Positions 27,176 to 35,040 are shown, counted from the first letter of the stretch. The stretch: 35,040 nucleotides of DNA from Megasphaera hutchinsoni (GCF_001553405.1 NZ_KQ960952.1:1-35040), one strand, 5' to 3'. Notes: generated by a model not told the origin, from the letters alone. Numbers and translations are program-made.

Positions 27176-27379
27176 ATGGATATTAAGATTGAGTAAAAGA
27201 GAGCATCTAAAGTAGCCGGTATTAAATCGGATGTAACTAAAAGTTCAAATTTCCTAAAAGTTTGGGATAGACTGGTTGAAAAAGTACCAAGAGAAAAATT
27301 GGAAGAGTTTGGTAATGGTCAAATCTTTGGCATAGGATATGACTATATAATGGATGAAGAAGATTCATTTTTTGGTTGA
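27176..27379 (+). pseudogene. GyrI/AraC effector-binding-like domain with early stop
   Basis: AAGGAGGA (27162-27169) precedes ATG 27176. The frame reads MDIKIE, TAA (27194-27196), KRASKVAGIKSDVTKSSN and then FLKVWDRLVEKVP and GNGQIFGIGYDY, ending at 27377. The text resembles the small-molecule-binding GyrI-like domain of AraC/MerR-type regulators. A Lys codon has probably become a stop, and the protein is also cut short. It lies just before the hydrolase gene. Confidence 0.5.
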
Positions 27380-27522
27380 TATTTACAGATATTTTAATGG
27401 TGATTATTAAAGTGTTCATGTAGATTAGTGTAACTAATACTCTAAAGATAATACAATAACTATAAGAAGATTCTTTTAAATACTAGTAGAATCTGTATGC
27501 TATTTTAAGAGAAGGGAGTAAT

Positions 27523-28548
27523 ATGAAGAAATTATTTTTTAGAATATTTTTAATTGTTATTATTTTAGTAGTTTTAGTTTTTATTCTTAGAATATATAAT
27601 GACCATAAGTATAAAGATATCAATGCTTTAAATTTTCCTAAATATTATAGGGATGTTACTAATATTAGTCTATATCCTACAGATATTGATGGAGTTGATG
27701 TAACTTATGTAGATGAGGGGGGAATGCAAGGATTTAGATTGGTACCTAAGGAAAAATCACATAAGGGTCTTGTAATTTGTTTTGGAGGTGCTGACGGAGG
27801 TCCCAATTTTGAAAATGCGGAGATATTAGCAAAAGAAGGCTATGAAACCTTTGCTCTATTTATGTTTGGTATGAAAAATCAAGAACAGACTTTGAGAAAA
27901 ATTCCCTTAGAACAATTTGAAGATGTTATAAGTTATATAAATAAAAATATAAAAGACAATAAACCGATAAGTGTTTTGGGAGCGTCAAAAGGCGCAGAAT
28001 ATGCACTTAATTTGGCTTGCAAATATCCTGAAATAGATAATCTGATTTTGATAGCACCTTCATCTTATAATTTTGCTGGTCTAGATTTTAAAGATTATGG
28101 TTCATCATGGACATATAAGGGAAAGGAACTTCCATATATAGATATAAAAAAATCATCATTTAACTCATTTTTAAAAAATATTATTGTTCCAAATATTATT
28201 AAAAGTCCTATTAGTTATAAAGAAACTTATAACAGTGCAATAGAAGAAGACTCAACAAGCCAAGAAAAATTAATATCAGTAAAAGACATCAAGGCAAATA
28301 TATTAATGATTGTGGGCGAAGATGATTTGATGTGGGATAGTCTTGCTATGGCAAATAAAATAAAAGAACAAAATTCTAAAGCAAAAATTTATTCTTATAA
28401 GGGAGCTGGACATATATTTGCTGGCAATGGTATTTTAAATTTAGGTAAAATTAGAGTTGCAACAGGTGGAACAATTGAAGGCAATGAAAAAGCAAGAAGT
28501 GAATCAAGAAAAACTATTGATGCTTTCTTAAAAGAAAATCATAAATAG
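27523..28548 (+). CDS. Alpha/beta hydrolase, BAAT/acyl-CoA thioesterase C-terminal type
   Basis: A 341-residue protein with one N-terminal membrane helix (about residues 5-22), so it is likely anchored with the domain outside. The alpha/beta hydrolase core has the nucleophile motif GASKGAE (S155), an acid in GEDDLMWD (D267/D268) and H297 in GAGHIF. The Ser-Lys pair in GxSKG is typical of the acyl-CoA:amino-acid N-acyltransferase/thioesterase C-terminal family (BAAT_C). The substrate is unknown; a fatty-acyl or peptide ester is possible. GAAGGGAG precedes ATG 27523. The base composition is very AT-rich, like the following ABC block. It has its own terminator. Confidence 0.75.
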   Translation: MKKLFFRIFLIVIILVVLVFILRIYNDHKYKDINALNFPKYYRDVTNISLYPTDIDGVDVTYVDEGGMQGFRLVPKEKSHKGLVICFGGADGGPNFENAEILAKEGYETFALFMFGMKNQEQTLRKIPLEQFEDVISYINKNIKDNKPISVLGASKGAEYALNLACKYPEIDNLILIAPSSYNFAGLDFKDYGSSWTYKGKELPYIDIKKSSFNSFLKNIIVPNIIKSPISYKETYNSAIEEDSTSQEKLISVKDIKANILMIVGEDDLMWDSLAMANKIKEQNSKAKIYSYKGAGHIFAGNGILNLGKIRVATGGTIEGNEKARSESRKTIDAFLKENHK

Positions 28549-28587
28549 ATAATTACTTGTGTGTTCAAAAATGATAAAAATATAGTA

Positions 28588-28619
28588 AAAAAGAAGTAGA
28601 ATTAATCTACTTCTTTTTT
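28588..28619. terminator. Bidirectional terminator between hydrolase and mob genes
   Basis: A stem of AGAAGTAGA type (about 28590-28600 with 28606-28616) is flanked by A-rich and T-rich runs, serving the convergent genes on both strands. Confidence 0.75.
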
Positions 28620-28622
28620 ATT

Positions 28623-28799
28623 TTAAAATATGCTGTAAAATATAATATCTCGTGTCTTTATAAACTTGATATGAGCAGTAGATGGATGACATTTGAATGA
28701 AGATACTAAGATTTTTTCATCAGTTTTTTCACTCTTAGTAATATAATCTATTGCCAAATTTAGAGTTGATCTTATAGGATGTATTTTTGTAATTGCCAT
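28623..28799 (-). pseudogene. N-terminal stump of a MobA/relaxase
   Basis: ATG 28799 on the minus strand starts MAITKIHPIRSTLNLAIDYI, and STAHIKFIKTRD follows. This is the typical N-terminus of MOBP-type relaxase/mobilisation nucleases. The conserved text stops after about 52 residues, followed by seven unrelated residues and a stop at 28623. The catalytic His motifs are absent, so it cannot nick DNA. It lies in the same frame as mobC upstream. Confidence 0.72.
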
Positions 28800-29156
28800 A
28801 CTAATCACCAGAACTTTTTTTGCTTTATTAAGAAGTAGGAAATGGATCTGCCATATTTCTCTTGATAATTTTTCTATCTGTTTATGCATTGATTTAATTT
28901 CATTCTTGTAAATAATGCTGGTTGTATTAGTAGCTTTTGAAATCTGGTTTATATTATTTGTTACATTCGAAAGTAGCCATTGTAGGTTTCTAAATGGTTC
29001 TAAATCTACAACATAAATTTCTTTTTCCAATACACATTTTCTAAGAAAGTGGGACATAGTTTTGCAATTAGCAAGTTTCATTTTCTTTTCAAAAATTTCT
29101 TTTTCTTCATCTGTTAAATATATTTTTAGCTGATTATTTCTTTTTCTATTATCCAT
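28623..29156 (-). CDS. mobC: MobC-type relaxosome accessory protein, fused to relaxase stump
   Basis: The start is ATG 29156, after AAGGAGAT. The first ~119 residues match plasmid mobilisation relaxosome protein MobC: a ribbon-helix-helix start (RNNQLKIYLTDEEKEIFEKKM), MSHFLRKCVLE, then a helical part ending IWQIHFLLLNKAKK. Translation then continues without a stop into the relaxase MAITKIHP. A run of seven A residues just before the join would, with one more A, give KSSGD and a stop, so a one-base loss probably made the fusion. MobC helps load relaxase at oriT. With the relaxase cut off, mobilisation would need one supplied in trans. Confidence 0.72.
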   Translation of the reverse strand: MDNRKRNNQLKIYLTDEEKEIFEKKMKLANCKTMSHFLRKCVLEKEIYVVDLEPFRNLQWLLSNVTNNINQISKATNTTSIIYKNEIKSMHKQIEKLSREIWQIHFLLLNKAKKVLVISMAITKIHPIRSTLNLAIDYITKSEKTDEKILVSSFKCHPSTAHIKFIKTRDIIFYSIF

Positions 29157-29181
29157 AGTATATCTCCTTATCATAAAATAT

Positions 29182-29283
29182 TGGGGTCTTAGGGTTCTCC
29201 CTAACAAGGTAAAATTGATAAAAAAAGAAGCAGTCCATAAAGGTTCTGCTTCATCAATTTTTCGTAAGTGTCCGTACACTTAC
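29182..29283 (-). other. Candidate origin of transfer (oriT)
   Basis: Directly upstream of mobC lies a cluster of inverted repeats: GTAAGTGT/ACACTTAC (29264-29271, 29276-29283), and a larger hairpin with arms AAAATTGAT/ATCAATTTT (29211-29219, 29253-29261) and GAAGCAG/CTGCTTC (29227-29233, 29246-29252). TAGGG/CCCTA is at 29190-29203. The arrangement and position are typical of oriT next to mobC. The nic site is not identified. Confidence 0.5.
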
Positions 29284-29322
29284 TGTGCTTGCTATTAAAG
29301 TTATAAGCGTTAAACTTGTTAT

Positions 29323-30618
29323 TTAATTAACCAGGTCAAAGATAAAGGAAACGTCAAGGCCTTGGTCCTTATTCTCTATGGAAAATTTCCCATCATGCAA
29401 TTCGGCGATTTGCTTAGCGATAAAAATTCCCAAACCATGCCTTGTAATATTAGTCAAATCTTCGTCATTAATTCTCTTTATTAGACCTTCATCTACCCCA
29501 CAGCCTTGGTCTAAGACCCTTATAATTAGCTTATTATCAGAGTTTGAAATTATTAATTCGATTTTTCCCTCGGTATAGGCAAGGGAATTTTTTATGATAT
29601 TTTCTACCATCCTATAAAACAAGGTTGGATCCATTTTGATTTTTATATCTGGGTCCCTTAGCCTATTTTCAAAGATAATTTCTCTTTTTGGGTTTTCATT
29701 TAACTTATCGACTATGACTTTTCGGATTACTTTTAAGGGGCTTTTTGCTTCAAAATTTTCCTTGTCGATGTTGGCAAGGGACATAGTTAGATTGAGGCCT
29801 TCTAGGATATTTGAAATTTTTAAAATTTGGTCTTGGATATTTTTTGTATCGAGGTCATTTTTGTTTTCTTTATTCAGTTCCCAGGAAATTTTTGCAAGAG
29901 GAGTCCTCACATCGTGGCTAACCCCTCTTATCCATTTACTTTGTGATTTTTTTAAGTTATTATATCTTTCGTTTGCCTTGTTAATTGAAAGGGCAAGGTC
30001 TCTTAATTCTCCACTTTCATCTAATTTTTCATAGTCGTCTTCAAAAAGTTTATCAATTCCCTTTTGAAATGGAAGAATATTTTTAAGGATGTTCCTTATA
30101 TCTATTCTGTAAAAAATATAGACAAATAGCAAAAATAAAATTAAAAATAGGGCAAATATCCACAGGTTAAAAATTAATTTTTTGTAGCTATAGTAATTAA
30201 AGGGCAACTTATCTAGAGAATTTTTTGGATAGGCAAAAAGGATTAGACCACCTTCAATAATATAGGTAAAAACGGGGTAATCAGCCAAGTAATATCTGGT
30301 AAACCCAGCTACATCCGTGATCTCGAATTTATTTTTAACCTCTCTTGGCTTGTTGAAAGATTCGATGACTTTACCATTTTTATCTAGCCTTATGGCCCAA
30401 ATATCATTTTCTTTTAAAAAGTTCTTATTATTTTCGTTGAGATAGGTATCTGTTTTGTTGTTATCTATATAAGTATAAACGTAATTAGGATTTGGATATT
30501 TATCTCCCAACTTGTAATTGAGGTAGAGAAAAGCCATTAGCGAAAATGTCAGAAAAAACATTAGGGCAAGGATTCTTATTATGATTTTTTTAAATTTTTT
30601 TATTATATAATTAAACAT
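29323..30618 (-). CDS. Sensor histidine kinase of a peptide-sensing two-component system
   Basis: A 431-residue membrane kinase. One membrane helix lies at about 13-35, an extracellular loop of about 110 residues follows, then a second helix at about 150-170. The H-box is GVSHDVRTPL (H235), the N-box ENIIKNS (N340/N344), G1 DQGCG (370-374) and G2 GLGIFI (395-400). It overlaps the operon of its regulator with a one-base gap and faces the ABC genes. Such kinases (as in the CprK/NsaS or lantibiotic-immunity group) sense antimicrobial peptides. The family is clear; the ligand is inferred. Confidence 0.85.
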   Translation of the reverse strand: MFNYIIKKFKKIIIRILALMFFLTFSLMAFLYLNYKLGDKYPNPNYVYTYIDNNKTDTYLNENNKNFLKENDIWAIRLDKNGKVIESFNKPREVKNKFEITDVAGFTRYYLADYPVFTYIIEGGLILFAYPKNSLDKLPFNYYSYKKLIFNLWIFALFLILFLLFVYIFYRIDIRNILKNILPFQKGIDKLFEDDYEKLDESGELRDLALSINKANERYNNLKKSQSKWIRGVSHDVRTPLAKISWELNKENKNDLDTKNIQDQILKISNILEGLNLTMSLANIDKENFEAKSPLKVIRKVIVDKLNENPKREIIFENRLRDPDIKIKMDPTLFYRMVENIIKNSLAYTEGKIELIISNSDNKLIIRVLDQGCGVDEGLIKRINDEDLTNITRHGLGIFIAKQIAELHDGKFSIENKDQGLDVSFIFDLVN

Positions 30619-30619
30619 C

Positions 30620-31315
30620 TTAGTCTTCCTTCATCAGTTTATAGCCCAAACCCTTGATGGTAATTAGGATTTTTGGCTCTCTGGGATTGTCTTCGAGTTT
30701 TTCTCGAATCCTATAGATGTGGGTGATTAGGGTATTTTCATAACCATAAGAATCTTCCCAAATATTTTCCAATATGCTGTCAATTGACACAATCATATTC
30801 ATATTATCGGTCAAATAGGCTAGGATTTTAAATTGGGTGGCAGTTAGGGGAATTTTCTTGCCGTTTTTTATGAGGATGCCCTTAGATTTATCGAAAATCA
30901 CCTTGCCTAAAGATATTTTTTCTTCATTTTTAATTTTTTTGCTCCTTCTTAAAACTGCATCAATCCTCCAAAGGAGTTCATCAGGGAAAAATGGCTTGAC
31001 TAGGTAGTCGTCGGCCTTGTTTTCAAAACCTTCCTTCCTATCATCTATCCCATCAAGGGCAGAGAGGATTATGACTGCCATATCGGAAGTTTTTGTTATT
31101 TCCTTTAAAAGATCAAAACCGCTACCGTCGGGTAGCATTAGGTCAAGGACCACTAGGTCAATTTTAAAATTCCCTAGTTTAAATCTTGATTCCTTAAGGT
31201 TTTTGGCGGTATAAACTTTTTTAAAACCCTTGTCTTTCAAAAAATTATATAAATTTTCCAATAAATTTGTTTCGTCATCTACTATTAGTATAGAAAAATT
31301 ATTTCTAAAATCCAT
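30620..31315 (-). CDS. OmpR-family response regulator
   Basis: A 231-residue regulator. The receiver domain has D13-D14, the phosphorylation site D58 (VVLDLMLPDG), S85 and K107 (VKPF). The C-terminal winged-helix domain (about 130-231) contains PLTATQFKILAYL and a YRIREKLEDNP recognition segment. It is the partner of the kinase, one base upstream of it in the same operon. A TATAAT box (reverse complement at 31336-31341) lies just upstream. It probably activates the divergent ABC transporter operon beginning 126 bases away. Confidence 0.88.
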   Translation of the reverse strand: MDFRNNFSILIVDDETNLLENLYNFLKDKGFKKVYTAKNLKESRFKLGNFKIDLVVLDLMLPDGSGFDLLKEITKTSDMAVIILSALDGIDDRKEGFENKADDYLVKPFFPDELLWRIDAVLRRSKKIKNEEKISLGKVIFDKSKGILIKNGKKIPLTATQFKILAYLTDNMNMIVSIDSILENIWEDSYGYENTLITHIYRIREKLEDNPREPKILITIKGLGYKLMKED

Positions 31316-31335
31316 AAGTCCTCCTTGCTACCCTA

Positions 31336-31341
31336 ATTATA
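31336..31341 (-). promoter_or_regulatory. -10 box for the two-component genes
   Basis: TATAAT on the minus strand, about 20 bases before the response regulator start. The matching -35 is weak. On the plus strand no clear promoter was found in this gap; a regulator-dependent one is likely. Confidence 0.4.
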
Positions 31342-31441
31342 CACCAAACTTTTGATTTTTTTGTTTTTGTGATGTAAAAGTGACCTTGCTTAAAGCTTAT
31401 TTTTATCTTAGCCTGGTATCCTTTTTGTAGGAGGAATAATT

Positions 31442-32335
31442 ATGGAAAAAATCTTAGAAATAAAAAATTTACAAAAATCATATAACAAGAAGAAAGTCCT
31501 AGATATTGACTATCTGGAAATCGAAGAGGGTTCAATTTACGGCCTAATAGGGAAAAATGGAGCTGGAAAGTCAACTCTTATGAAGCTTATACTTGGACTT
31601 GTTAAAAAAGACGGAGGGGAAATTAGGGTTTTTAGCCAAGAAATAAGTCCTAGAAACCAAAAGGACCTTAACAAAAATCTCGGGTCCCTAATTGAAAATC
31701 CTTCCTTTTATGACCACTTAAGTGGCTATGAAAATCTTGAAATAATTTGCGAGCTTAAGGGAATAGATAAGGGAGAAATTTCAAAAACTCTTGACCTTGT
31801 TGGCCTTAATAATGTTGGCAAGAAAAAGGCCAGGGATTATTCGATAGGCATGAAGCAAAGACTTGGAATTGCAATCGCTCTTATTGGAAATCCAAAACTT
31901 TTGATCCTAGATGAACCTATAAATGGCCTTGATCCTCAGGGAATTGAGGAAATGAGAAACTTATTTAAAAATATGGTAAAAAACACTTCCACAAGCATTC
32001 TGATTTCTTCACACATCCTTGATGAGATGGAAAAAATCTCCACCCACATCGGCATCCTCAAGGAAGGAAAATTAACTTATAATGGAAGTTTGGAAGACTA
32101 TAGAAAACTCCATCCACCATTTATTTCAATCCAAACATCTGACAATCAAAAAGCTGTTAATCTTTTAGACTTAGATCAGGTAAGGATAGATGGTAAAAAG
32201 ATTATTTTGGGCAAAGTTTCTAACCAAAAAATTTCTGAGATAGTAAATTTCTTGCACGAAAAGGTTGATATATACAGGATTGAAGAAGAAAAAGAAAGCC
32301 TAGAAAAACTTTTTATCGAAGAAAGTAGGTCTTAA
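31442..32335 (+). CDS. Lantibiotic-protection-type ABC transporter ATPase
   Basis: A 297-residue ABC ATPase. Walker A is GKNGAGKST (37-45), the Q-loop region is NPSFY, the signature is YSIGMKQR (133-140) and Walker B is LLILDEP (153-159). The sequence is close to the MutF/EpiF/CprA group, which drive export of lantibiotics or other antimicrobial peptides from the membrane. AGGAGG (31429-31434) precedes ATG by seven bases. Two membrane proteins follow with gaps of 1 and 8 bases, and a two-component system is divergent. The resistance role is inferred from the full set. Confidence 0.85.
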   Translation: MEKILEIKNLQKSYNKKKVLDIDYLEIEEGSIYGLIGKNGAGKSTLMKLILGLVKKDGGEIRVFSQEISPRNQKDLNKNLGSLIENPSFYDHLSGYENLEIICELKGIDKGEISKTLDLVGLNNVGKKKARDYSIGMKQRLGIAIALIGNPKLLILDEPINGLDPQGIEEMRNLFKNMVKNTSTSILISSHILDEMEKISTHIGILKEGKLTYNGSLEDYRKLHPPFISIQTSDNQKAVNLLDLDQVRIDGKKIILGKVSNQKISEIVNFLHEKVDIYRIEEEKESLEKLFIEESRS

Positions 32336-32336
32336 T

Positions 32337-33089
32337 ATGGCAAATTTAGAAAGAAAAAAATACAAAAGACTTGGGATAAATTTTTTAATACTAATAGTAT
32401 TTTTCGCTCAAATGCTAATGGTAGCAGGGTTCAGCCATTCAAAATCATTTGCGGAGGGAAATTATCCCCTAGCCGACATTTTAGACACCTATTTATCTAT
32501 TTCCTTATTGATAAATCCAATTTTAATCTCATCTTTGGTTAAAAAAGTGATTGAAATCGAGGAAAAAAACAAGATGTGGCAGTTGCAAGTAAGTCTTGGA
32601 GAAAAAGTAAACTATATACTCATAAATAAATTTAAAAACCTATCCTTAAAGCTAGTTTTATTGCAAATAGTAGAAGCTATTGTTTTTCTCCTACTTGCAA
32701 AAAAGTCAGGTCATTTTAATATGGACACTGACATGATCTTAAGATTTGGCCTGGTAAACCTATCCGCCATAATAATAAATTTGTTTTTTATGGCCCTATT
32801 TATGGTAATAGATATGAAGACAAAAAATGTCTACACCCTATCATTTATCTCAATAATTGGAGGACTAACTGGAGTAATCACCATGCTCACATCAAAGACT
32901 CTTGCCTTTGTAAATCCCTTTGCTTGGATGGCAAGTTTATTAAATATTTCTTATGTAAGTGAGGGTGGGAAATTTATCCAGGTTCTAAATCCAATAAATT
33001 TTTATACACCGGTCATTGCCCTTATCCTTTTAATAGCCTGCCTTGGCTACCTAAAGGCAATGAAAAATTATAATCTATACAAGGACTAG
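32337..33089 (+). CDS. Lantibiotic-protection ABC permease (MutE/EpiE-like)
   Basis: A 250-residue membrane protein with about six helices and short loops. It follows the ATPase stop by one base and precedes a second permease, the MutF-E-G / CprA-B-C order. EIEEKNKMWQLQVSLGEKVN (about residues 73-92) is the cytoplasmic segment that would contact the ATPase. Sequence conservation of these permeases is low, so the assignment relies on order and topology. Confidence 0.75.
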   Translation: MANLERKKYKRLGINFLILIVFFAQMLMVAGFSHSKSFAEGNYPLADILDTYLSISLLINPILISSLVKKVIEIEEKNKMWQLQVSLGEKVNYILINKFKNLSLKLVLLQIVEAIVFLLLAKKSGHFNMDTDMILRFGLVNLSAIIINLFFMALFMVIDMKTKNVYTLSFISIIGGLTGVITMLTSKTLAFVNPFAWMASLLNISYVSEGGKFIQVLNPINFYTPVIALILLIACLGYLKAMKNYNLYKD

Positions 33090-33097
33090 GAGGATTT

Positions 33098-33802
33098 ATG
33101 TTAAAATTAGAATTTAAAAAAATAAAATTTACCAATATCTTGCTAGTAACTCTGATAATACCTCTACTAGCCAACGCCTTTGGCCTTATAAATTATATGG
33201 GAAATAGGGAGATCTTGACCCACGAATGGCAATCTTTGTGGACCCAGGTTAGCTTGTTTTACTTTTTATTTTTCTACATCCCTTTAATTGCAATAGTAAT
33301 AGCAAGCCTTTGGGCAAGTGAACACAAGGCAGGGCTTAAATTTATCAGGCTTAGTCCAAAGAAAAATATGGACTTTGCAATTGCAAAGATAATCTTGGCC
33401 TTTATAATAATTTGCCTTTGCCAAATATACTTTCTAGGACTCTTCTATCTGGGAGGAAAATTTATAGGTGGTTTTTCGAGAATTGACTTTGACATATATA
33501 TTTATTATACAGGCCTTAGCATCTTGCTGGCTTTGCCTATAATTGGGATATTCGGTGCCCTTGCTATAAGGTTTAGATCTTTTGGAATCATAGTGCTTTT
33601 ATCCAGCACCTTTACCGTGCTTGGTTTTGTAACAGCTTACAAGGCCCTTAAAATAATAGGATTAAGCTATCTAGCAATAGTAGCAAATAAATTTAGATTT
33701 ATAAACTCACATGATTTAGCCATACTAGGTATTTTTGCCCTGGGTGAATTAATAATATCCCTTTACCTATCTAATAAATTTTTAAAATATGAAAATAAAT
33801 GA
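33098..33802 (+). CDS. Lantibiotic-protection ABC permease (MutG/EpiG-like)
   Basis: A 234-residue membrane protein with about six helices and AGGAGG just before ATG 33098. An EHKAGLKFIRLSPKKN segment (about residues 70-85) resembles the conserved E-x-K-x-G...R loop of bacteriocin-immunity ABC-2 permeases. It completes a three-gene transporter. A strong terminator follows at 33862-33901. Confidence 0.75.
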   Translation: MLKLEFKKIKFTNILLVTLIIPLLANAFGLINYMGNREILTHEWQSLWTQVSLFYFLFFYIPLIAIVIASLWASEHKAGLKFIRLSPKKNMDFAIAKIILAFIIICLCQIYFLGLFYLGGKFIGGFSRIDFDIYIYYTGLSILLALPIIGIFGALAIRFRSFGIIVLLSSTFTVLGFVTAYKALKIIGLSYLAIVANKFRFINSHDLAILGIFALGELIISLYLSNKFLKYENK

Positions 33803-33861
33803 TTTTTGAAAGATCATTATAAAAAGTGAATAAGAATTTGTCATAAATTTACAAAAAAATT

Positions 33862-33901
33862 GACCCCTTACTCGTTATAATAATCGAGTTTGGGGTCTTT
33901 T
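33862..33901 (+). terminator. Terminator after the ABC transporter operon
   Basis: Stem GACCCC/GGGGTC with inner CTCG/CGAG (33862-33874 with 33885-33897), followed by TTTT. Confidence 0.8.
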
Positions 33902-33908
33902 GGTTTTT

Positions 33909-34246
33909 TTATTTTATTTCTTCTATAGGAATGTCATAAAGGTCTTCGTAGAGGTAGGACTTATCAATCCCCTTCATGAAAACTTCTCTATCATTGATTT
34001 TATCTGTAAGGGCAGATTTAAGTAGGTGGTTGATTTCAAGTGTATTTACAACTGATCTTTCCATGGCGGACAGCTAAGCATATTTATCGATTGTTTCCCA
34101 ATCTACACATTTTTTTAGTTTTTTTTTAAGAATTAAATGAAGCCAAATCCTATTCGCTTTGCCATTTCCCTCTCTAAAAGGATGGGCTATGTTCATTTTA
34201 ATGTATTTGTCTACAATCACATCGAATATGGTTATGCGTGTCGAAT
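33909..34246 (-). pseudogene. Fic-domain protein, broken
   Basis: The minus-strand frame contains [23 protein letters not shown], the Fic active-site motif (HPFxxGNG), then [10 protein letters not shown], a TAG stop (34074-34076), and after it [20 protein letters not shown] through to IEEIK and the normal stop at 33909. A Tyr codon has probably changed to TAG. The N-terminal part upstream of about 34246 is missing. Fic proteins transfer AMP or similar groups to target proteins and often act as toxins; this copy is inactive. Confidence 0.72.
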
Positions 34247-34263
34247 GTCTAATGAAAAAAGCC

Positions 34264-34404
34264 ATGATTATTTTGCCAATGATATTTGGAGTTTAATCAG
34301 TATGGTATGCTGAACTCCTTGTAAATTTAATTATGATAATAGTTGGTGTAGTAATGATGTTTGGGGAACTAAATAGGATGGATAAAATTGGTTTGAAAAA
34401 TTAA
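34264..34404 (+). pseudogene. Possible membrane-protein remnant
   Basis: One frame reads [11 protein letters not shown], a TAA stop (34294-34296), SVWYAELLVNLIMII and then VGVVMMFGELNRMDKIGLKN to TAA 34402. The hydrophobic stretch followed by a basic tail looks like the last helix of a membrane protein. No family is assigned. Confidence 0.25.
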
Positions 34405-34441
34405 ATACAAATAACAATCGTAAAAGTTTCTTTCATTTTAG

Positions 34442-34475
34442 AGGATTTATGCCTAATAGCATAAGTCCTTTTTTA
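34442..34475 (+). terminator. Terminator-like hairpin
   Basis: An 11-bp stem (34442-34452 with 34459-34469, one G-U pair), a 6-base loop and a run of T residues. Confidence 0.7.
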
Positions 34476-34548
34476 TGTTCAAATTAATCATTAAAACTCA
34501 AAAATACTATAAAAAAATAAAAATTCTGGTTACCAAAGAGGGCAAATT

Positions 34549-34564
34549 TCACTTTATAAAGTGA
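34549..34564. repeat. Perfect 16-base palindrome
   Basis: TCACTTTATAAAGTGA, a self-complementary site in a gene-free region. It could be a regulator-binding site or a relic. Confidence 0.4.
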
Positions 34565-34785
34565 GGGGATTTTGTCATCTTTCTATAAAAATCTAAATTC
34601 TTTGAAGTGTAAATATTATTGAGTTGCTAAAGTGAGATTAGTATATTTCATATTTAATTCACTTATCAAAGTAAAAAAATCAATTTATCGAGATGTTTGG
34701 TGACACACTAACTGAATAATCTGCATAAAAGGGGTTTAGCTTTTGCGGCATTGTAATATGTTTTTAAATCGTTTCGGCCATTTTG

Positions 34786-35040
34786 TTGGAGATGGGGTTA
34801 GGTAAGAGTGTCATTACCCTTACGGCTATAAAAAAACTGATGCTGGATTCCTTTGAGGTTTCCCGCACCCTCGTTATTGCCCCGCTTAGGGTGGCAAGTA
34901 CCACATGGCCCGAAGAAATACGGAAATGGGAACATTTAAAGCATTTAACCTATTCGGTAGTAACCGGCGGAGAGAAGAAACGATTACAGGCATTACGGAC
35001 ACCGGTGCATATCTACATCATTAATCGGGAGAATGTGGAT
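34786..35040 (+). CDS. Phage SNF2-type helicase, 5'-truncated and running off the window
   Basis: The frame reads LLEMGLGKSVITLTAIKKLM, then LVIAPLRVASTTWPEEIRKW, GEKKR and IYIINRENVD. These are Walker A (GLGKS) and motif Ia of the SNF2/DEAD helicases common in prophages of Bacillota. The sequence upstream of about 34780 is unrelated and a stop lies at 34765, so the N-terminus is missing; ATG 34792 is the only in-frame start. Composition resembles the phage tail fragment at 5118-8053, so both may come from one prophage. Confidence 0.7.
   Translation, partial: MEMGLGKSVITLTAIKKLMLDSFEVSRTLVIAPLRVASTTWPEEIRKWEHLKHLTYSVVTGGEKKRLQALRTPVHIYIINRENVD

Larger units (their letters stand above)
34405..34785. 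other. AT-rich gap
   Basis: There is no supported gene. It holds a terminator-like hairpin at 34442-34475 and a perfect 16-base palindrome at 34549-34564 (listed separately). The right edge is the join to phage sequence. Confidence 0.5.

Noticed and set aside
27424-27452. Possible MerR-type promoter before the hydrolase gene
   Set aside because: An ATTAGT/ACTAAT inverted repeat is present, but the -35/-10 match is too weak to call.
14934-34296. Idea that in-frame stops reflect an alternative genetic code
   Set aside because: TAA, TAG and TGA all occur as interruptions, and the intact genes in the window use standard stops, so ordinary decay fits better.

Overview
The window is a mosaic of mobile-element pieces from an anaerobic member of the Bacillota. 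Base composition, gene families and strong Gram-positive ribosome binding sites (AGGAGG type) all point there. The exact genus cannot be fixed, because adjoining blocks differ clearly in base composition: the tet(M) block and the 27-34.5 kb block are AT-rich, while the phage and restriction-modification blocks are more balanced. No rRNA, tRNA or CRISPR array was seen.

Layout. (1) 1-4426 is the right part of a Tn916/Tn1545-type conjugative transposon: the end of orf13, the tet(M) leader and attenuator, tet(M), orf6, orf9, orf7 and orf8. No xis or int follows. (2) 4446-8226 is a pair of about 174-bp direct repeats (about 94% identical) that flank a truncated Sel1-repeat gene fused out of frame to a phage tail fragment. 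A small HsdS remnant follows. (3) 8619-14859 looks like one operon: an ArsR/CadC-type repressor with a palindromic operator, a CadA-like P-type ATPase with two nearly identical metal-binding domains, an unrecognised 172-aa exported protein, a haem-b membrane protein, and fumarate reductase flavoprotein and iron-sulfur subunits. (4) 14869-16960 is a scrapyard: an arsR with an amber stop, a DUF4143 ATPase fragment, a GIY-YIG fragment and a decayed AAA ATPase. (5) 17013-26260 is an intact four-gene defence operon: a PLD-SNF2 helicase, a DUF4391 protein, a type III DNA methyltransferase and a type III restriction subunit. A truncated GIY-YIG gene follows it. (6) 26251-27379 holds UvrA-like, zinc-ribbon and GyrI-like remnants. 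(7) 27523-29290 holds an alpha/beta hydrolase, and on the minus strand mobC joined to a relaxase stump with an oriT-like region upstream. (8) 29323-33802 is a two-component system divergent from a lantibiotic-immunity-type ABC transporter (ATPase and two permeases). (9) 33909-34404 holds a broken Fic gene and another remnant. (10) 34786-35040 is the 5'-truncated start of a phage SNF2-type helicase that runs off the window.

How it works together. The working cargo appears to be tetracycline ribosomal protection, metal efflux coupled to fumarate respiration, a type III-like restriction-modification system with an accessory helicase, and a peptide-sensing/lantibiotic-protection module. Between these lie many gene stumps with frameshifts, nonsense codons and short-homology junctions. 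This suggests repeated insertion and deletion in an accessory hot spot. An assembly artefact at some joints cannot be excluded from sequence alone.
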